Shown: one piece after another, positions 14,866-22,863 of the stretch
How the letters are laid out: every line of letters begins with the position of its first letter
How positions within the stretch are numbered: position 1 is the first letter of the stretch
Notes under the pieces: generated by a model
Told to the model about the DNA's origin: nothing
The model's input: the letters and a program-made list of their open reading frames with translations, nothing else
Databases searched by the model: none
NCBI RefSeq assembly: GCF_017876095.1
Contig: NZ_JAGINM010000004.1
Location: forward strand, 366,075 to 430,074
DNA length: 64,000 nt
DNA from: Azospirillum agricola
Lineage (GTDB): Bacteria > Pseudomonadota > Alphaproteobacteria > Azospirillales > Azospirillaceae
Reading direction: 5' to 3'
Program-made: the position numbers and the translations under genes

Positions 14866-16749
14866 ATGACCGAAGAACGGCTCAGTTTCCAGGCCGAGGT
14901 CAGCCGCCTGCTCGACATCGTCGCGCACTCGCTCTACAGCGAGAAGGAAGTGTTCCTGCGCGAGCTGGTTTCCAACGCGTCGGACGCCTGCGACCGGCTG
15001 CGCTACGCCGCGCTGACCCAGCCCGAGCTGTCGGCCGAGGACCCGAACCTGACGGTCCGCCTGCTGGCCGACAAGGAGGCGCGGACCCTGACCGTCGCCG
15101 ACAACGGCATCGGCATGAACCGCGAGGATCTGATCGAGAATCTGGGCACCATCGCGCGGTCGGGCACCGCCGCCTTCATGAAGTCGCTGAAGGAGGCCAA
15201 CGCCGAGGGCAAGAAGGACGTCAACCTGATCGGCCAGTTCGGCGTCGGCTTCTACTCCGCCTTCATGGCCGCCGACCGGGTCGAGGTGCTGACCCGCAAG
15301 GCCGGCGAGGCCCAGGGCTGGCGCTGGGAGTCCGACGGCAAGGGCGAGTTCACCATCGCCGAGGCCGACGGCCTGCCGCGCGGCACGAGGATCGTCCTGC
15401 ATCTGCGCGAGGGCGACGACGAGTATCTCGAGGAGCACCGGCTGGGCGCCATCGTCCGCAAGTATTCCGACCACATCGCCATCCCCATCGTCTTCGGCGA
15501 GGGCGACGACGCCAAGTCGCTGAACAGCGCGTCCGCCCTGTGGACCCGCTCGAAGAGCGAGATCACCGCCGACCAGTACAAGGAATTCTACCACCATGTC
15601 GGCCACGCCTTCGACGAGCCGTGGCTGACGCTGCACTGGCGGGCCGAAGGGGCGCTGGAATACACCAACCTTCTGTTCGTCCCCTCGACCAAGCCCTTCG
15701 ACCTGTTCGACCCCAAGCGCGCCCACCGGGTGAAGCTGTACGTCAAGCGCGTCTTCATCACCGACGCGGCCGAGGGGCTGATCCCGCCCTACCTGCGCTT
15801 CCTGCGCGGCGTGGTCGACAGCGAGGATCTGCCGCTGAACATCAGCCGCGAGATGCTCCAGCACAACCCGATGCTGGCCAAGATCCGCGCCGGCCTGACC
15901 CGCCGCGTCCTGTCGGAGCTGAACAAGAAGGCCAAGGACACGGAGAAGGCCGCCGAATACGCGACCTTCTGGGAGAATTTCGGCGCGGTCCTCAAGGAAG
16001 GGCTCTACGAGGATTACGAGCACCGCGACGAGTTGCTGAAGCTGCTGCGCTTCCGCAGCACCGCCGGCGACGGGCTGGTGTCGCTGGAGGAATATGTCGG
16101 CCGCATGAAGGAGGGCCAGGACACCATCTTCACCCTGTCGGGCGACGATGTGGACAGCCTGCTGCGCAGCCCGCAGCTCGAGGGCTTCAAGGCCAAGGGC
16201 GTCGAGGTGCTGCTGCTGACCGACCCGGTGGACGAGTTCTGGATGCCTTCGGTCGGCGTCTATGACGGCAAGCCCTTCAAGTCGGTGACCCGCAGCGGCG
16301 CCGACCTCGGCAAGATCAAGGGCGGCGAGGAGGACAAGCCGGAGGACAAGGCGCCGGAAGGCGAGCTGGTCGACCTGCTGGCCCTGCTGAAGCTGACGCT
16401 GAGCGACGCCGTGAAGGACGTCCGCAAGTCGGAACGCCTGACCGACAGCGCCGTCTGCCTGGTGTCCGACGACAACGACATGGACATGCACCTGGAGCGG
16501 CTGCTCAAGCAGCACAAGCAGCTCGGCGCCGACGCGGCCGGGGCCAAGCGCATCCTGGAGATCAACCCGTCGCACCCGCTGATCAAGCGTCTGGCCGACC
16601 GGGCCAAGGCCGAGGGCGCCGCGGTGAATCTTGAGGACGCGGCGTGGCTGCTGCTCGACCAGGCCCGCATCGTCGAGGGCGAGTCCCTGCCCGACCCCGC
16701 CGCCTTCGCCCGCCGCCTGGCGAGCGCCATGGAGAAGGGGCTGGCGTAA
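14866..16749 (+). CDS. htpG: Molecular chaperone HtpG (Hsp90)
   Basis: A 627-residue bacterial Hsp90, an ATP-dependent cytosolic chaperone dimer that remodels client proteins with DnaK. The GHKL ATPase N-terminus has FLRELVSNASDACDRLRY with the catalytic glutamate, DNGIGMNREDLIENLGTIA, and GQFGVGFYSAFM. The middle domain carries the LLFVPSTKPFDLFD region and SREMLQHNPMLAKIR with the catalytic-loop arginine; the C-terminal dimer domain ends in ARRLASAMEKGLA. The frame is open upstream of 14866, but the ATG there starts the conserved MTEERLSFQAEVSRLL sequence. It has its own heat-shock promoter and is closed by a terminator 38 bases after the stop. Confidence 0.98.
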   Translation: MTEERLSFQAEVSRLLDIVAHSLYSEKEVFLRELVSNASDACDRLRYAALTQPELSAEDPNLTVRLLADKEARTLTVADNGIGMNREDLIENLGTIARSGTAAFMKSLKEANAEGKKDVNLIGQFGVGFYSAFMAADRVEVLTRKAGEAQGWRWESDGKGEFTIAEADGLPRGTRIVLHLREGDDEYLEEHRLGAIVRKYSDHIAIPIVFGEGDDAKSLNSASALWTRSKSEITADQYKEFYHHVGHAFDEPWLTLHWRAEGALEYTNLLFVPSTKPFDLFDPKRAHRVKLYVKRVFITDAAEGLIPPYLRFLRGVVDSEDLPLNISREMLQHNPMLAKIRAGLTRRVLSELNKKAKDTEKAAEYATFWENFGAVLKEGLYEDYEHRDELLKLLRFRSTAGDGLVSLEEYVGRMKEGQDTIFTLSGDDVDSLLRSPQLEGFKAKGVEVLLLTDPVDEFWMPSVGVYDGKPFKSVTRSGADLGKIKGGEEDKPEDKAPEGELVDLLALLKLTLSDAVKDVRKSERLTDSAVCLVSDDNDMDMHLERLLKQHKQLGADAAGAKRILEINPSHPLIKRLADRAKAEGAAVNLEDAAWLLLDQARIVEGESLPDPAAFARRLASAMEKGLA

Positions 16750-16786
16750 GCGGCCGGCAGCGGAAAAGAGAAAGAGCGGAAAAGAG

Positions 16787-16814
16787 AAAGGCGGGCCGTC
16801 TGGTCCGCCTTTTT
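16787..16814. terminator. Terminator between htpG and the convergent histidine kinase
   Basis: AAAGGCGGGCC pairs with GGTCCGCCTTT (11 bp including one G-T, 4-base loop), giving T runs on both strands. It serves htpG and, read on the other strand, the kinase gene ending at 16829. Confidence 0.88.
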
Positions 16815-16828
16815 CATGCCGTCTCGTG

Positions 16829-18031
16829 TCAGCCCCGCCCCATCCGGTCGGCCGGGAAGACCAGCGCCATCGTCGTGCCGCGGTCGGGCGTGCTGATCAC
16901 GTCCAGCCGGCCGCCATGCAGCTCGATCAGGCATTTGGTCAGCGGCAGCCCGAGCCCGGTCCCGACATGGCCGCGCCCAAGCGCGCTGTCGATCTGCCCC
17001 CAGGGCTCCAGCGCCTTGGCCAGCTCCTCGCCGGACATGCCGATGCCGGTGTCGTGCACCGACATCCACAGCGATCCGTTCGCCGCCAGACGCGCGCTCA
17101 CCGTCACCACCCCGTCGGCCGGCGTGAACTTCACCGCGTTGGACAGCAGGTTCAGCAGCATCTGGCGCAGCTTGCGCTCGTCCGCCCACAGGGCCGGCAG
17201 GTCGGGCGGAACCGCGGTGACGATGCGCACGCCGTTGCGCGCGGCGCGCTCGGACAGCAGGCGCGCGGTGCCGGCGAGCACGCGCGGCACGTCCACCGTC
17301 GCCTCGACCAGATCGAGCCGGTCGGCCTCGGCCTTCGACAGATCCAGCAGGTCGTTGATGAGATCCATCAGGTGCCGGCCGCTCTCCGCGATGTCGCGGG
17401 CGTATTCGCGGTAGAGCGGGATGGCGTGGGGCCCGAGGACCTCCTGTTCCAGGATCTCCGCGAAGCCCATCATGGCGTTCAGCGGCGTGCGGATCTCGTG
17501 GCTCATGTTGGCGAGGAAGGCGGTCTTCGCCCGGTTGGCCTGCTCGGCCTGCCGCCGCGCCGCCTCGAGCTGGCGGCTGCGCAGTTCGCCCTGCTCGGCC
17601 GAGCGCGCCATCAGCCCGGTGGCGGTGCCGAGGCCGAGATAGCGTCCATCCCGCACCACCACGAAGCCGGTCACCAGGGCCGCCGGCTTCAGCCGCGCCA
17701 TCCGCCGGCCGATCTCGCTCAGGGTCAGGCCGGCCTCGACCGTCAGCGGCTTGGCGTCCATCAGTTCGGCCACCGGCCGCCGCGCCACCTCGGGATCCTC
17801 GGCGAAGGCCGCCATCAGGCTGTTGCGGTCGATCAGCCCGAGCACCCAGCCGTCGCGGTCGACCACGACCAGCGCCGGCAGATCGGCGTGACGGGAAAAG
17901 CGGTCGATCGCCTCGGCGCAGACGCGGTCGCTGTCGACCGGCGCCACGGGCACGGCAAGCCCGGCGGCCGTGTAGGCCGCCTCGTCGTCGCGCGCCGCCG
18001 AGGCGTAGCCGATTGGGTCGGATGGCGTCAC
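16829..18031 (-). CDS. Soluble sensor histidine kinase with tandem CBS domains
   Basis: About 400 residues. The N-terminal 150 residues contain two CBS-type units (FSRHADLPALVVVDRDGWVLGLIDRNSL and the VAELMDAKPLTVEAGLTL unit ending GRYLGLGTATGLM), modules that usually bind adenine nucleotides. Then come the HisKA helix with the phosphorylated histidine in ANMSHEIRTPLNAMMGF and a HATPase domain with the N box LLNLLSNAVKFTP, DTGIGM and GTGLGLPL. No membrane segment or receiver domain is seen, so it should be cytoplasmic. Its response regulator is not nearby. The GTG at 18031 follows GGGGAG; the open frame upstream of it is arginine-rich and not convincing. It converges on htpG and diverges from fur. 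Confidence 0.85.
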   Translation of the reverse strand: MTPSDPIGYASAARDDEAAYTAAGLAVPVAPVDSDRVCAEAIDRFSRHADLPALVVVDRDGWVLGLIDRNSLMAAFAEDPEVARRPVAELMDAKPLTVEAGLTLSEIGRRMARLKPAALVTGFVVVRDGRYLGLGTATGLMARSAEQGELRSRQLEAARRQAEQANRAKTAFLANMSHEIRTPLNAMMGFAEILEQEVLGPHAIPLYREYARDIAESGRHLMDLINDLLDLSKAEADRLDLVEATVDVPRVLAGTARLLSERAARNGVRIVTAVPPDLPALWADERKLRQMLLNLLSNAVKFTPADGVVTVSARLAANGSLWMSVHDTGIGMSGEELAKALEPWGQIDSALGRGHVGTGLGLPLTKCLIELHGGRLDVISTPDRGTTMALVFPADRMGRG

Positions 18032-18441
18032 CGCGCTCCCCGCTGTCTGGACCGCCGCCGGTTCCGACCGGCCTTGCGGGCACCGGACAGGGTCGGGCAG
18101 CGGGTATCGTCGCGCCGGTCCCGACCGCAATCGGGCTGCGCTTGCAGCAAACGCTAGCAGCCGTTTATGAGCAATTGGTTTCCGAACGGCGTTTGCCCCT
18201 GCCTCCGCCCGGCCCGCCGCGGCGTCCGGAACGCCTTCCGCCGGCCGGTCGCGCCGGTCGGAATAATGAGGCGCGCGATCTTGCCATGGATCGGCGGCGG
18301 GGGCATTTGAGAATGATCTCGAAACACAGTATGATGGTCGGATATTCGGGGGCCGGGCGCAAATCCTGGTCCGGCCACCCGCAAAGCTCGCGGGCGGCCC
18401 TTCGCCGGAAGCGGTTAGAGACACGACAACAGGGGATTTCC
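18032..18441. other. Divergent intergenic region between the kinase and fur
   Basis: This 410-base stretch holds no convincing gene. Its right half is less GC-rich. A small palindrome, GAGA-ATGA-TCTC at 18309-18320, lies about 120 bases before fur and might be part of a fur promoter or operator, but it does not match a Fur box well. Promoters for both divergent genes should be here. Confidence 0.5.
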
Positions 18442-18876
18442 ATGCCTTCGCGCCTCGAGGATCTGTGTGTGCAGAAGGGGTTGAAGATGACCGACCAGCG
18501 GCGTGTGATTTCACGCGTGCTGTCCGACGCCACCGATCATCCCGACGTGGAGGAGGTGCACCGCCGCGCCTCCGCCATCGATCCGCGCATCTCGATCGCC
18601 ACGGTGTACCGGACGATGCGGCTTTTCGAGGAGGCGCACGTGATCGACCGGCTCGATTTCGGCGACGGCCGCGCCCGCTACGAGGAAACCCGGACCGACC
18701 ACCACCATCACCTGATCGACGTCGATTCCGGCGAGGTGATCGAGTTCACCAACGAAGAGATGGAAAAGCTGAAGGAAAGCATCGCCCGCGAACTGGGCTA
18801 TGACCTGATCGGCCATCGTCTTGAGCTGTACGGCGTGCCGCACAACCGGCGCAACGACCAGGGCGAGGAATCCTGA
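18442..18876 (+). CDS. fur: Fur family metalloregulator
   Basis: A 144-residue ferric-uptake-type regulator. The winged-helix N-terminal half has GLKMTDQRRVISRVL and the recognition helix ISIATVYRTMRLFEEA; the dimer and metal-binding half has a histidine cluster in TDHHHHLIDVDSGEVIEF followed by ARELGYDLIGHRLELYG. The CxxC zinc pairs of E. coli Fur are absent, as usual in alphaproteobacterial Fur/Mur, which respond to manganese or iron; the metal cannot be chosen from sequence. The ATG at 18442 follows AGGGGA and gives the normal N-terminus. Monocistronic; a stable hairpin follows. Confidence 0.92.
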   Translation: MPSRLEDLCVQKGLKMTDQRRVISRVLSDATDHPDVEEVHRRASAIDPRISIATVYRTMRLFEEAHVIDRLDFGDGRARYEETRTDHHHHLIDVDSGEVIEFTNEEMEKLKESIARELGYDLIGHRLELYGVPHNRRNDQGEES

Positions 18877-18918
18877 TCGATTCGGGTTTGGGTGCAAATC
18901 CTAATCGTCTGCGCGCAA

Positions 18919-18943
18919 GGGGTGCCCGCGAACCGGGCACCCC
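18919..18943 (+). terminator. Hairpin terminator after fur
   Basis: GGGGTGCCCG and CGGGCACCCC form a perfect 10-bp stem with a 5-base loop, 42 bases after the fur stop. The T tract is missing, so it may need help from a factor or act mainly as a 3'-end stabiliser. Confidence 0.6.
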
Positions 18944-19082
18944 CCGGAATCTCCAAAACTTTCACGGGCGGTTACGGCGTCCCACCGCTTGCGGAGTGCG
19001 CCGGGCGCGGCGCTGGTTCTTGACGGTTCCGGATCCCAGATCAAGACTTGGACCCACCCCACCGACCGGAACCGGCCGTACC

Positions 19083-19346
19083 ATGGACGACAGCAACACC
19101 GACCCCGTGCTCGCCCGCTTGGACCGCTTGTCCGAACTGCTCGTCCGCCGCCTGGACCGCCTGGAACAGAAGGTGCGCGGGCTGGAGCAGGACAACGGCG
19201 AAATCATCAACCTGCTGATCGCCGTCAAGGCGGGGCTGGAGGAAGCCTCCGGCGACCTGATCGCCCAGCTCGAGGAATTCCAGGCGGACGACCCGGTTCC
19301 CGACGACGACGGGCGGGACGGCCAGGCGGGCCCCATGCTGCACTGA
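19083..19346 (+). CDS. Small coiled-coil protein of unknown function
   Basis: An 87-residue acidic protein with no signal peptide or membrane segment. Residues about 8-60 carry regularly spaced leucines and isoleucines (LARLDRLSELLVRRLDRLEQ, INLLIAVKAGL), as in a helical coiled coil, and the tail is rich in Asp and Glu. The ATG at 19083 begins the coil; there is no strong ribosome-binding site. The HAD gene follows 71 bases later. No family is recognised. Confidence 0.6.
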   Translation: MDDSNTDPVLARLDRLSELLVRRLDRLEQKVRGLEQDNGEIINLLIAVKAGLEEASGDLIAQLEEFQADDPVPDDDGRDGQAGPMLH

Positions 19347-19417
19347 GGTTTTCCCTGGCCGCAGGTCCCACGGAAAACCCTTGCCGGAGCGGCCGGGACA
19401 GCCGGATAAACGCGGTC

Positions 19418-20134
19418 ATGCAGACCACCGACGCCAAAGCCGCGCCCCACGGCCCTTCGTCCGCCCCCGACCAGCCCGGCATCGACCGGCCCGGCATCGA
19501 CCCGGCCGGCGGCGGTCCCGGAGTCGCCTTCTTCGACTTCGACGGCACCCTGATCCACGGCGACAGCCTGCCGATGTTCGTCGGCGAGGTGATCGGGCGC
19601 CGCCGCGCCGCGCTGGCGCTGGCCGACGCCATCCGCTCCGGGCTGCACCGCCATGTGCGCGGGCGCGGGCCGGGGGTGGATTTTCCCGGATCGGTCAAGG
19701 CGATCTTCCTGAAGCGCACCCTGCGCGGCCTGCCGGTCGCCGACGCGCTGGCCGCCGCCGAACGGATGGTGCCGCGCGTCCGCTGGCATCCGCCGCTGCT
19801 CGACACCCTGAAGGCCCACCGCGCGCGCGGCCACCGCGTGGTGATCGCCACCGGCGCGCTCGACCTCTACATGCCGGCGCTGCTGCGCGGGCTGGGGGTG
19901 GACGATCTGCTCGCCACCGGCATGGAGGTGGTGGACGGCGCGCTGACCGGCCGGCTCGGCACCGCCAACTGCGTGCGGCTGAACAAGGCGGAGCGGGTGC
20001 GCGCCTGGATCGCCGCCCATGGCCCGGTCGGCGCCACCTGGGGCTACGGCAACCGTCCGAGCGACCTGCCGATGCTGGCGCTGATGGAGCGCGGCGAGGT
20101 GGTGAAGATCCGCCGCGGCCACGCCCAGCGGTAG
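19418..20134 (+). CDS. HAD superfamily phosphatase, subfamily IB
   Basis: A 238-residue hydrolase of the SerB-like HAD-IB group. After a proline- and glycine-rich leader of about 35 residues comes motif I, VAFFDFDGTLIHGDSL, with the nucleophile and general-acid aspartates. Motif II is VVIATGALDLYM, and motif IV is GYGNRPSDLPMLALM, where the first acidic residue is Asn, a variation seen in this subfamily. The capping segment HRHVRGRGPGVDFPGSVKAIFLK lies between. Members dephosphorylate small phosphate esters such as phosphoserine or phospholipid precursors; the substrate is not predictable here. Confidence 0.85.
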   Translation: MQTTDAKAAPHGPSSAPDQPGIDRPGIDPAGGGPGVAFFDFDGTLIHGDSLPMFVGEVIGRRRAALALADAIRSGLHRHVRGRGPGVDFPGSVKAIFLKRTLRGLPVADALAAAERMVPRVRWHPPLLDTLKAHRARGHRVVIATGALDLYMPALLRGLGVDDLLATGMEVVDGALTGRLGTANCVRLNKAERVRAWIAAHGPVGATWGYGNRPSDLPMLALMERGEVVKIRRGHAQR

Positions 20135-20198
20135 CGCCGGTTTACAGGCCCGGCTCTCCGTTCTATAACCGAACGGTGATGAGCGAGGGAGACGGGCG

Positions 20199-20600
20199 GT
20201 GTTCAGCATCGATGCCGATATCCGGCCGCCGGGCCATGGCGGGCGCCGCGCCGTGGTGTCCGACCGAGACGCCGGACAGCGCGAGGCGTTGAGCCGCCAT
20301 CTGGCCGGGCGCGGTTTCCGCGTGTCCCAGGCCGACAACGGGCTGGACGCCCTGTCGATCATCGGGGAGGAGGCGCCGAGCGTCGCCCTGCTGCACGACG
20401 ACCAGGGCGGCGACGGCGAACGCGCGCTGGCGCTGGCCGCGATGCTCTACCCGCAGACCCGCATCATCGTCACCCGGATCGTCGTCGCCGGCGCCGCCGG
20501 GATGGACGACGCGCCGGACGGCGAGGAACCCTTTCCGGTCCTGCGCCGCCCGGTCGACCTCGACCAGCTCGACCGCTGCCTGGACGCGCTACAGGCCTGA
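20199..20600 (+). CDS. Degenerate response-regulator receiver protein
   Basis: A 133-residue stand-alone protein with the outline of a CheY receiver: AVVSDRDAGQREALSRHL fits the first strand and helix, DNGLDALSIIGEEAPSVALL the second and third strands, and FPVLRRPVDLDQL the end, where the usual KP pair is RRP. The region of the phosphorylated aspartate reads LLHDDQGG, so an acidic residue may be present but the context is not canonical, and there is no output domain. It starts at GTG 20199 behind GAGGGAG and its 3' end overlaps the convergent sigma-factor gene by 12 bases. Probably a pseudo-receiver or protein-interaction module. Confidence 0.65.
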   Translation: MFSIDADIRPPGHGGRRAVVSDRDAGQREALSRHLAGRGFRVSQADNGLDALSIIGEEAPSVALLHDDQGGDGERALALAAMLYPQTRIIVTRIVVAGAAGMDDAPDGEEPFPVLRRPVDLDQLDRCLDALQA

Positions 20601-21521
20601 CGGCGGCGTCACATGCGCCAGCTTGTGCGGGTTGGCGATCTTGTACAGGCGCGTGATCCGCCCGTCCGCGATGTCCAGCGCCCACACCCCGCTGAACACC
20701 CCGCCATGGGTGGTCAGAAAGCCCGGCCCGCCATTGACCCGGACGGGCGTGAAGGCGAAGGCCCGGCCATGCTTGCGCTGCACGCCGATGATGAAGCGGG
20801 CGATGCGGTCGGCGCCGCGGATCGGGTTGAGCGCGGTCAGCGCCACGCCGCCGCCGTCGCCCAGCCACAGCGCGTCGTCGGACAGCAGCGACACGATCGC
20901 CGCGTAGTCGCGCCGGACGCTGGCCTCGGCGAAGGCGTCGGCCAACCGGCGCCCCGCCTCGGGCCGGGCGTTGGCGGCGGAGGGTTCGGCCAGACGCCCG
21001 CGCGCCCGCCGCATGATCTGGCGGCAGGCCTCGGCGGACTTGCCGAGAATGGCGGCGATCTCCGCGTAATCGAGATCCATCGCCTCGCGCAGCACGAAGA
21101 CCGCCCGCTGGTCCGGGGCCAGACGCTCCAGCAGGAGCATCATCGCCATCGGCACCTGATCCGCCGCCTCGACCTCGTCGTCCCAGGAGGACACCTCGGG
21201 TTCCGGCAGCCACAGCCCGTAATAGCGCTCGCGCACCGTCCGGGCGGCGCGCAGCCGGTCGAGCGCCAGCCGGGTCACCATGGTGGTCAGGAAGGCCGCC
21301 GGCGTCCCGACGGCCGCCGGATCGACCGCGCTCCAGCGCAGCCACGCGTCCTGGAGCACGTCCTCCGACTCGGCGACCGAGCCGAGCAGGCGGTAGGCCA
21401 GCGACCGCAGCCGCCCCCGCTCGGCCGCGAAGACCGTCAGCGGATCGCGGAGGGCGGTGTCGCCGAAGGCCGTGTCCTTAAAGGCCGTGTCGCCAAAAGC
21501 CGTGCCGGGGGCGGCGCTCAT
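20589..21521 (-). CDS. ECF41-type RNA polymerase sigma factor
   Basis: A 310-residue extracytoplasmic-function sigma factor of the ECF41/SigJ group. Sigma-2 (about residues 30-95) includes LAYRLLGSVAESEDVLQDAWLRW; sigma-4 (about 130-190) includes LDYAEIAAILGKSAEACRQIMRRARGRL. A fused SnoaL-like domain follows, with the group's hallmark WLGDGGG motif and ANPHKL near the end; in this group the extension both stimulates and restrains the sigma factor instead of a separate anti-sigma. The partner AhpD-like gene lies 7 bases upstream on the same strand, the standard ECF41 arrangement. Residues 7-26 are four copies of a TA(F/L)xD pentapeptide, an unusual N-terminal extension. Confidence 0.92.
   Translation of the reverse strand: MSAAPGTAFGDTAFKDTAFGDTALRDPLTVFAAERGRLRSLAYRLLGSVAESEDVLQDAWLRWSAVDPAAVGTPAAFLTTMVTRLALDRLRAARTVRERYYGLWLPEPEVSSWDDEVEAADQVPMAMMLLLERLAPDQRAVFVLREAMDLDYAEIAAILGKSAEACRQIMRRARGRLAEPSAANARPEAGRRLADAFAEASVRRDYAAIVSLLSDDALWLGDGGGVALTALNPIRGADRIARFIIGVQRKHGRAFAFTPVRVNGGPGFLTTHGGVFSGVWALDIADGRITRLYKIANPHKLAHVTPPSGL
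21444..21503 (-). repeat. In-frame 15-bp tandem repeat in the sigma-factor gene
   Basis: Four 15-bp units encode TAFGD, TAFKD, TAFGD and TALRD at residues 7-26. Copy number may vary between strains by slippage. Confidence 0.8.
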
Positions 21522-21528
21522 GCCGGCC

Positions 21529-21978
21529 TCAGGCGGCGGCCGGCGACACGGCTTCGCGGTACTGGGCGATGCCGAGCCGGTTCCAGGCGTTGATCTGCGC
21601 CACCGCCACGGTCAGGACGCCGATCTGGCCGTCGTCGAAATGCCGCTGAAGCGCGCGGTGCGCCCCGTCGATCTCGTCGTGCCGGTTGCGGGTCAGCGCC
21701 TCGGCCCAGGCGAAGGCGGCGCGCTCGTCCGCCTCGAACCGGTCGGACGCGGCCCAGCCCGCCAGGGCGTCGAGACGCTCTTCCGTCTCCCCCGCGTGGC
21801 GGGCCTCCTTGCCGTGCATGTCGATGCAGAAGGCGCAGCCGTTGATCTGCGACACCCGCAGATCGACCAGATGGATCAGGCGGGGCGGCAGGCCGGCGGC
21901 GCGGACGGCGGTGGTCGTCGCGATCATCGCGCGGTAGAGGGCGGGAGCGGTGGCGGAAACGGAAAGACGGGTGTCCAT
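21529..21978 (-). CDS. AhpD-like carboxymuconolactone decarboxylase-family protein
   Basis: A 149-residue helical protein of the alkylhydroperoxidase/CMD family. The redox pair is in INGCAFCIDMHGKEAR (CxxC plus the downstream His), and the C-terminal half has the usual AFAWAEALTRN and LTVAVAQINAWNRL segments. CMD proteins are the commonest partners of ECF41 sigma factors and likely reduce or detoxify an oxidised substrate. The gene is the first of the pair; a partial -35 match GTCACA (reverse strand, 22016-22021) lies about 40 bases before its start, but I cannot find a good CGTC -10 element at the usual spacing. Confidence 0.9.
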   Translation of the reverse strand: MDTRLSVSATAPALYRAMIATTTAVRAAGLPPRLIHLVDLRVSQINGCAFCIDMHGKEARHAGETEERLDALAGWAASDRFEADERAAFAWAEALTRNRHDEIDGAHRALQRHFDDGQIGVLTVAVAQINAWNRLGIAQYREAVSPAAA

Positions 21979-22077
21979 GGTCGGCGCGTCCTTGGGCTTG
22001 GTTTGCGATCACCCCTGTGACGGGACGGCCGGCGGACGCGTGACGCATGGCCGCCTTGCGCCTGCATCAATGCTCCG

Positions 22078-22371
22078 TCAGTCGCTTTCGAGGATCAGCC
22101 CGGCCGCCTCGCGCAGGATCGCGGTCTTGGCGGCGAAGCGGCCGGCCGGGTCGCTCTCACCGATCAGCTCGATCATGATGCCCAGCGCGTGGGCGACCCG
22201 TGGCGCCATGCCCGGCATCGCCCGCACCCGCCGCGCCAGATCGGCCAGGGCGTCGGCATGGGGCTTGCCCTCGAAACCGTCCGTGGCGATGGCCTCGAAG
22301 CGGTTGGCGAGGTCGAGAACGGCGGCGTTGTCCATCGGGGCGGGCTGGCTTTCCGGCATGGGCGGGCTCAC
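22078..22371 (-). CDS. Unknown 97-residue protein in the MoeB-DsrE operon
   Basis: A predicted helical soluble protein (LDLANRFEAIATDGFEGKPH, LADLARRVRAMPGMAPRVAHAL). No Cys, signal peptide or known motif is seen. It starts at GTG 22371, which overlaps the stop of the upstream DsrE-like gene in a GTGA arrangement, so the two are translationally coupled and probably work together. The codon pattern fits a real gene. Function unknown. Confidence 0.65.
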   Translation of the reverse strand: MSPPMPESQPAPMDNAAVLDLANRFEAIATDGFEGKPHADALADLARRVRAMPGMAPRVAHALGIMIELIGESDPAGRFAAKTAILREAAGLILESD

Positions 22372-22835
22372 ACGAACAGCATGGCGGCGCCCTTCGGCGC
22401 CTCGTTCAGGAAGGTGACGACGCCGCCGCCCTGCACCGGCACGTCCGCGCGCAGGGCCGTGCTGGCCGGCAGGCCAAGCGCCCGCAGCCCCATCTCGCAG
22501 GCCATCACGCGCACGCCGAGCAGGACGCAGGCCTCCAGCAGCTCCTCGAAGGTCGCGACTCCGTTGCCGGCGAACCAGCGGTCGCGCGCCGCCGGGGCGC
22601 TGCCGTCGTCGGCCGGGTCGAGCCCGTGCCAGCCCGGCGCCTCCGGCCCGCTTCCGGGCAGCAGGGCGCCCAGGGCGCGGCCGGTGAAGAACAGGGTGAC
22701 CGGCCGGTTTGTGGCCGCCGCAGCACTCGCCATCACCAGCGCGTAATGGACCCGGTCGAACCCGCCGGCGAACAGCACGATCGCCAGCCCGGCCGGGTTG
22801 CCGGAGCCGGCGGATGGGGTTTCGGATGAAGACAT
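22368..22835 (-). CDS. DsrE/DsrF-like sulfur-relay or peroxiredoxin-like protein
   Basis: A 155-residue protein of the DsrE fold. It opens with AIVLFAGGFDRVHYALVMASAA, the first strand and helix, followed by VTLFFTGRAL. The segment GVRVMACEMGLRALGL carries the conserved cysteine used by DsrE/YchN-type proteins to carry a persulfide. It is coupled to the 97-residue protein downstream and lies 28 bases after moeB, another sulfur-transfer gene. A role in handling activated sulfur is the likely common theme, but is inference. Confidence 0.78.
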   Translation of the reverse strand: MSSSETPSAGSGNPAGLAIVLFAGGFDRVHYALVMASAAAATNRPVTLFFTGRALGALLPGSGPEAPGWHGLDPADDGSAPAARDRWFAGNGVATFEELLEACVLLGVRVMACEMGLRALGLPASTALRADVPVQGGGVVTFLNEAPKGAAMLFV

Positions 22836-22863
22836 GGCCGCCCTCCTCGGGCCGCGGAGCGCC

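Noticed and set aside
18032..18514. An N-terminal extension of the CBS-domain kinase up to 18514
   Set aside because: The extra residues are arginine-, proline- and serine-rich without structure and overlap the start of fur; the GTG at 18031 has a good ribosome-binding site.
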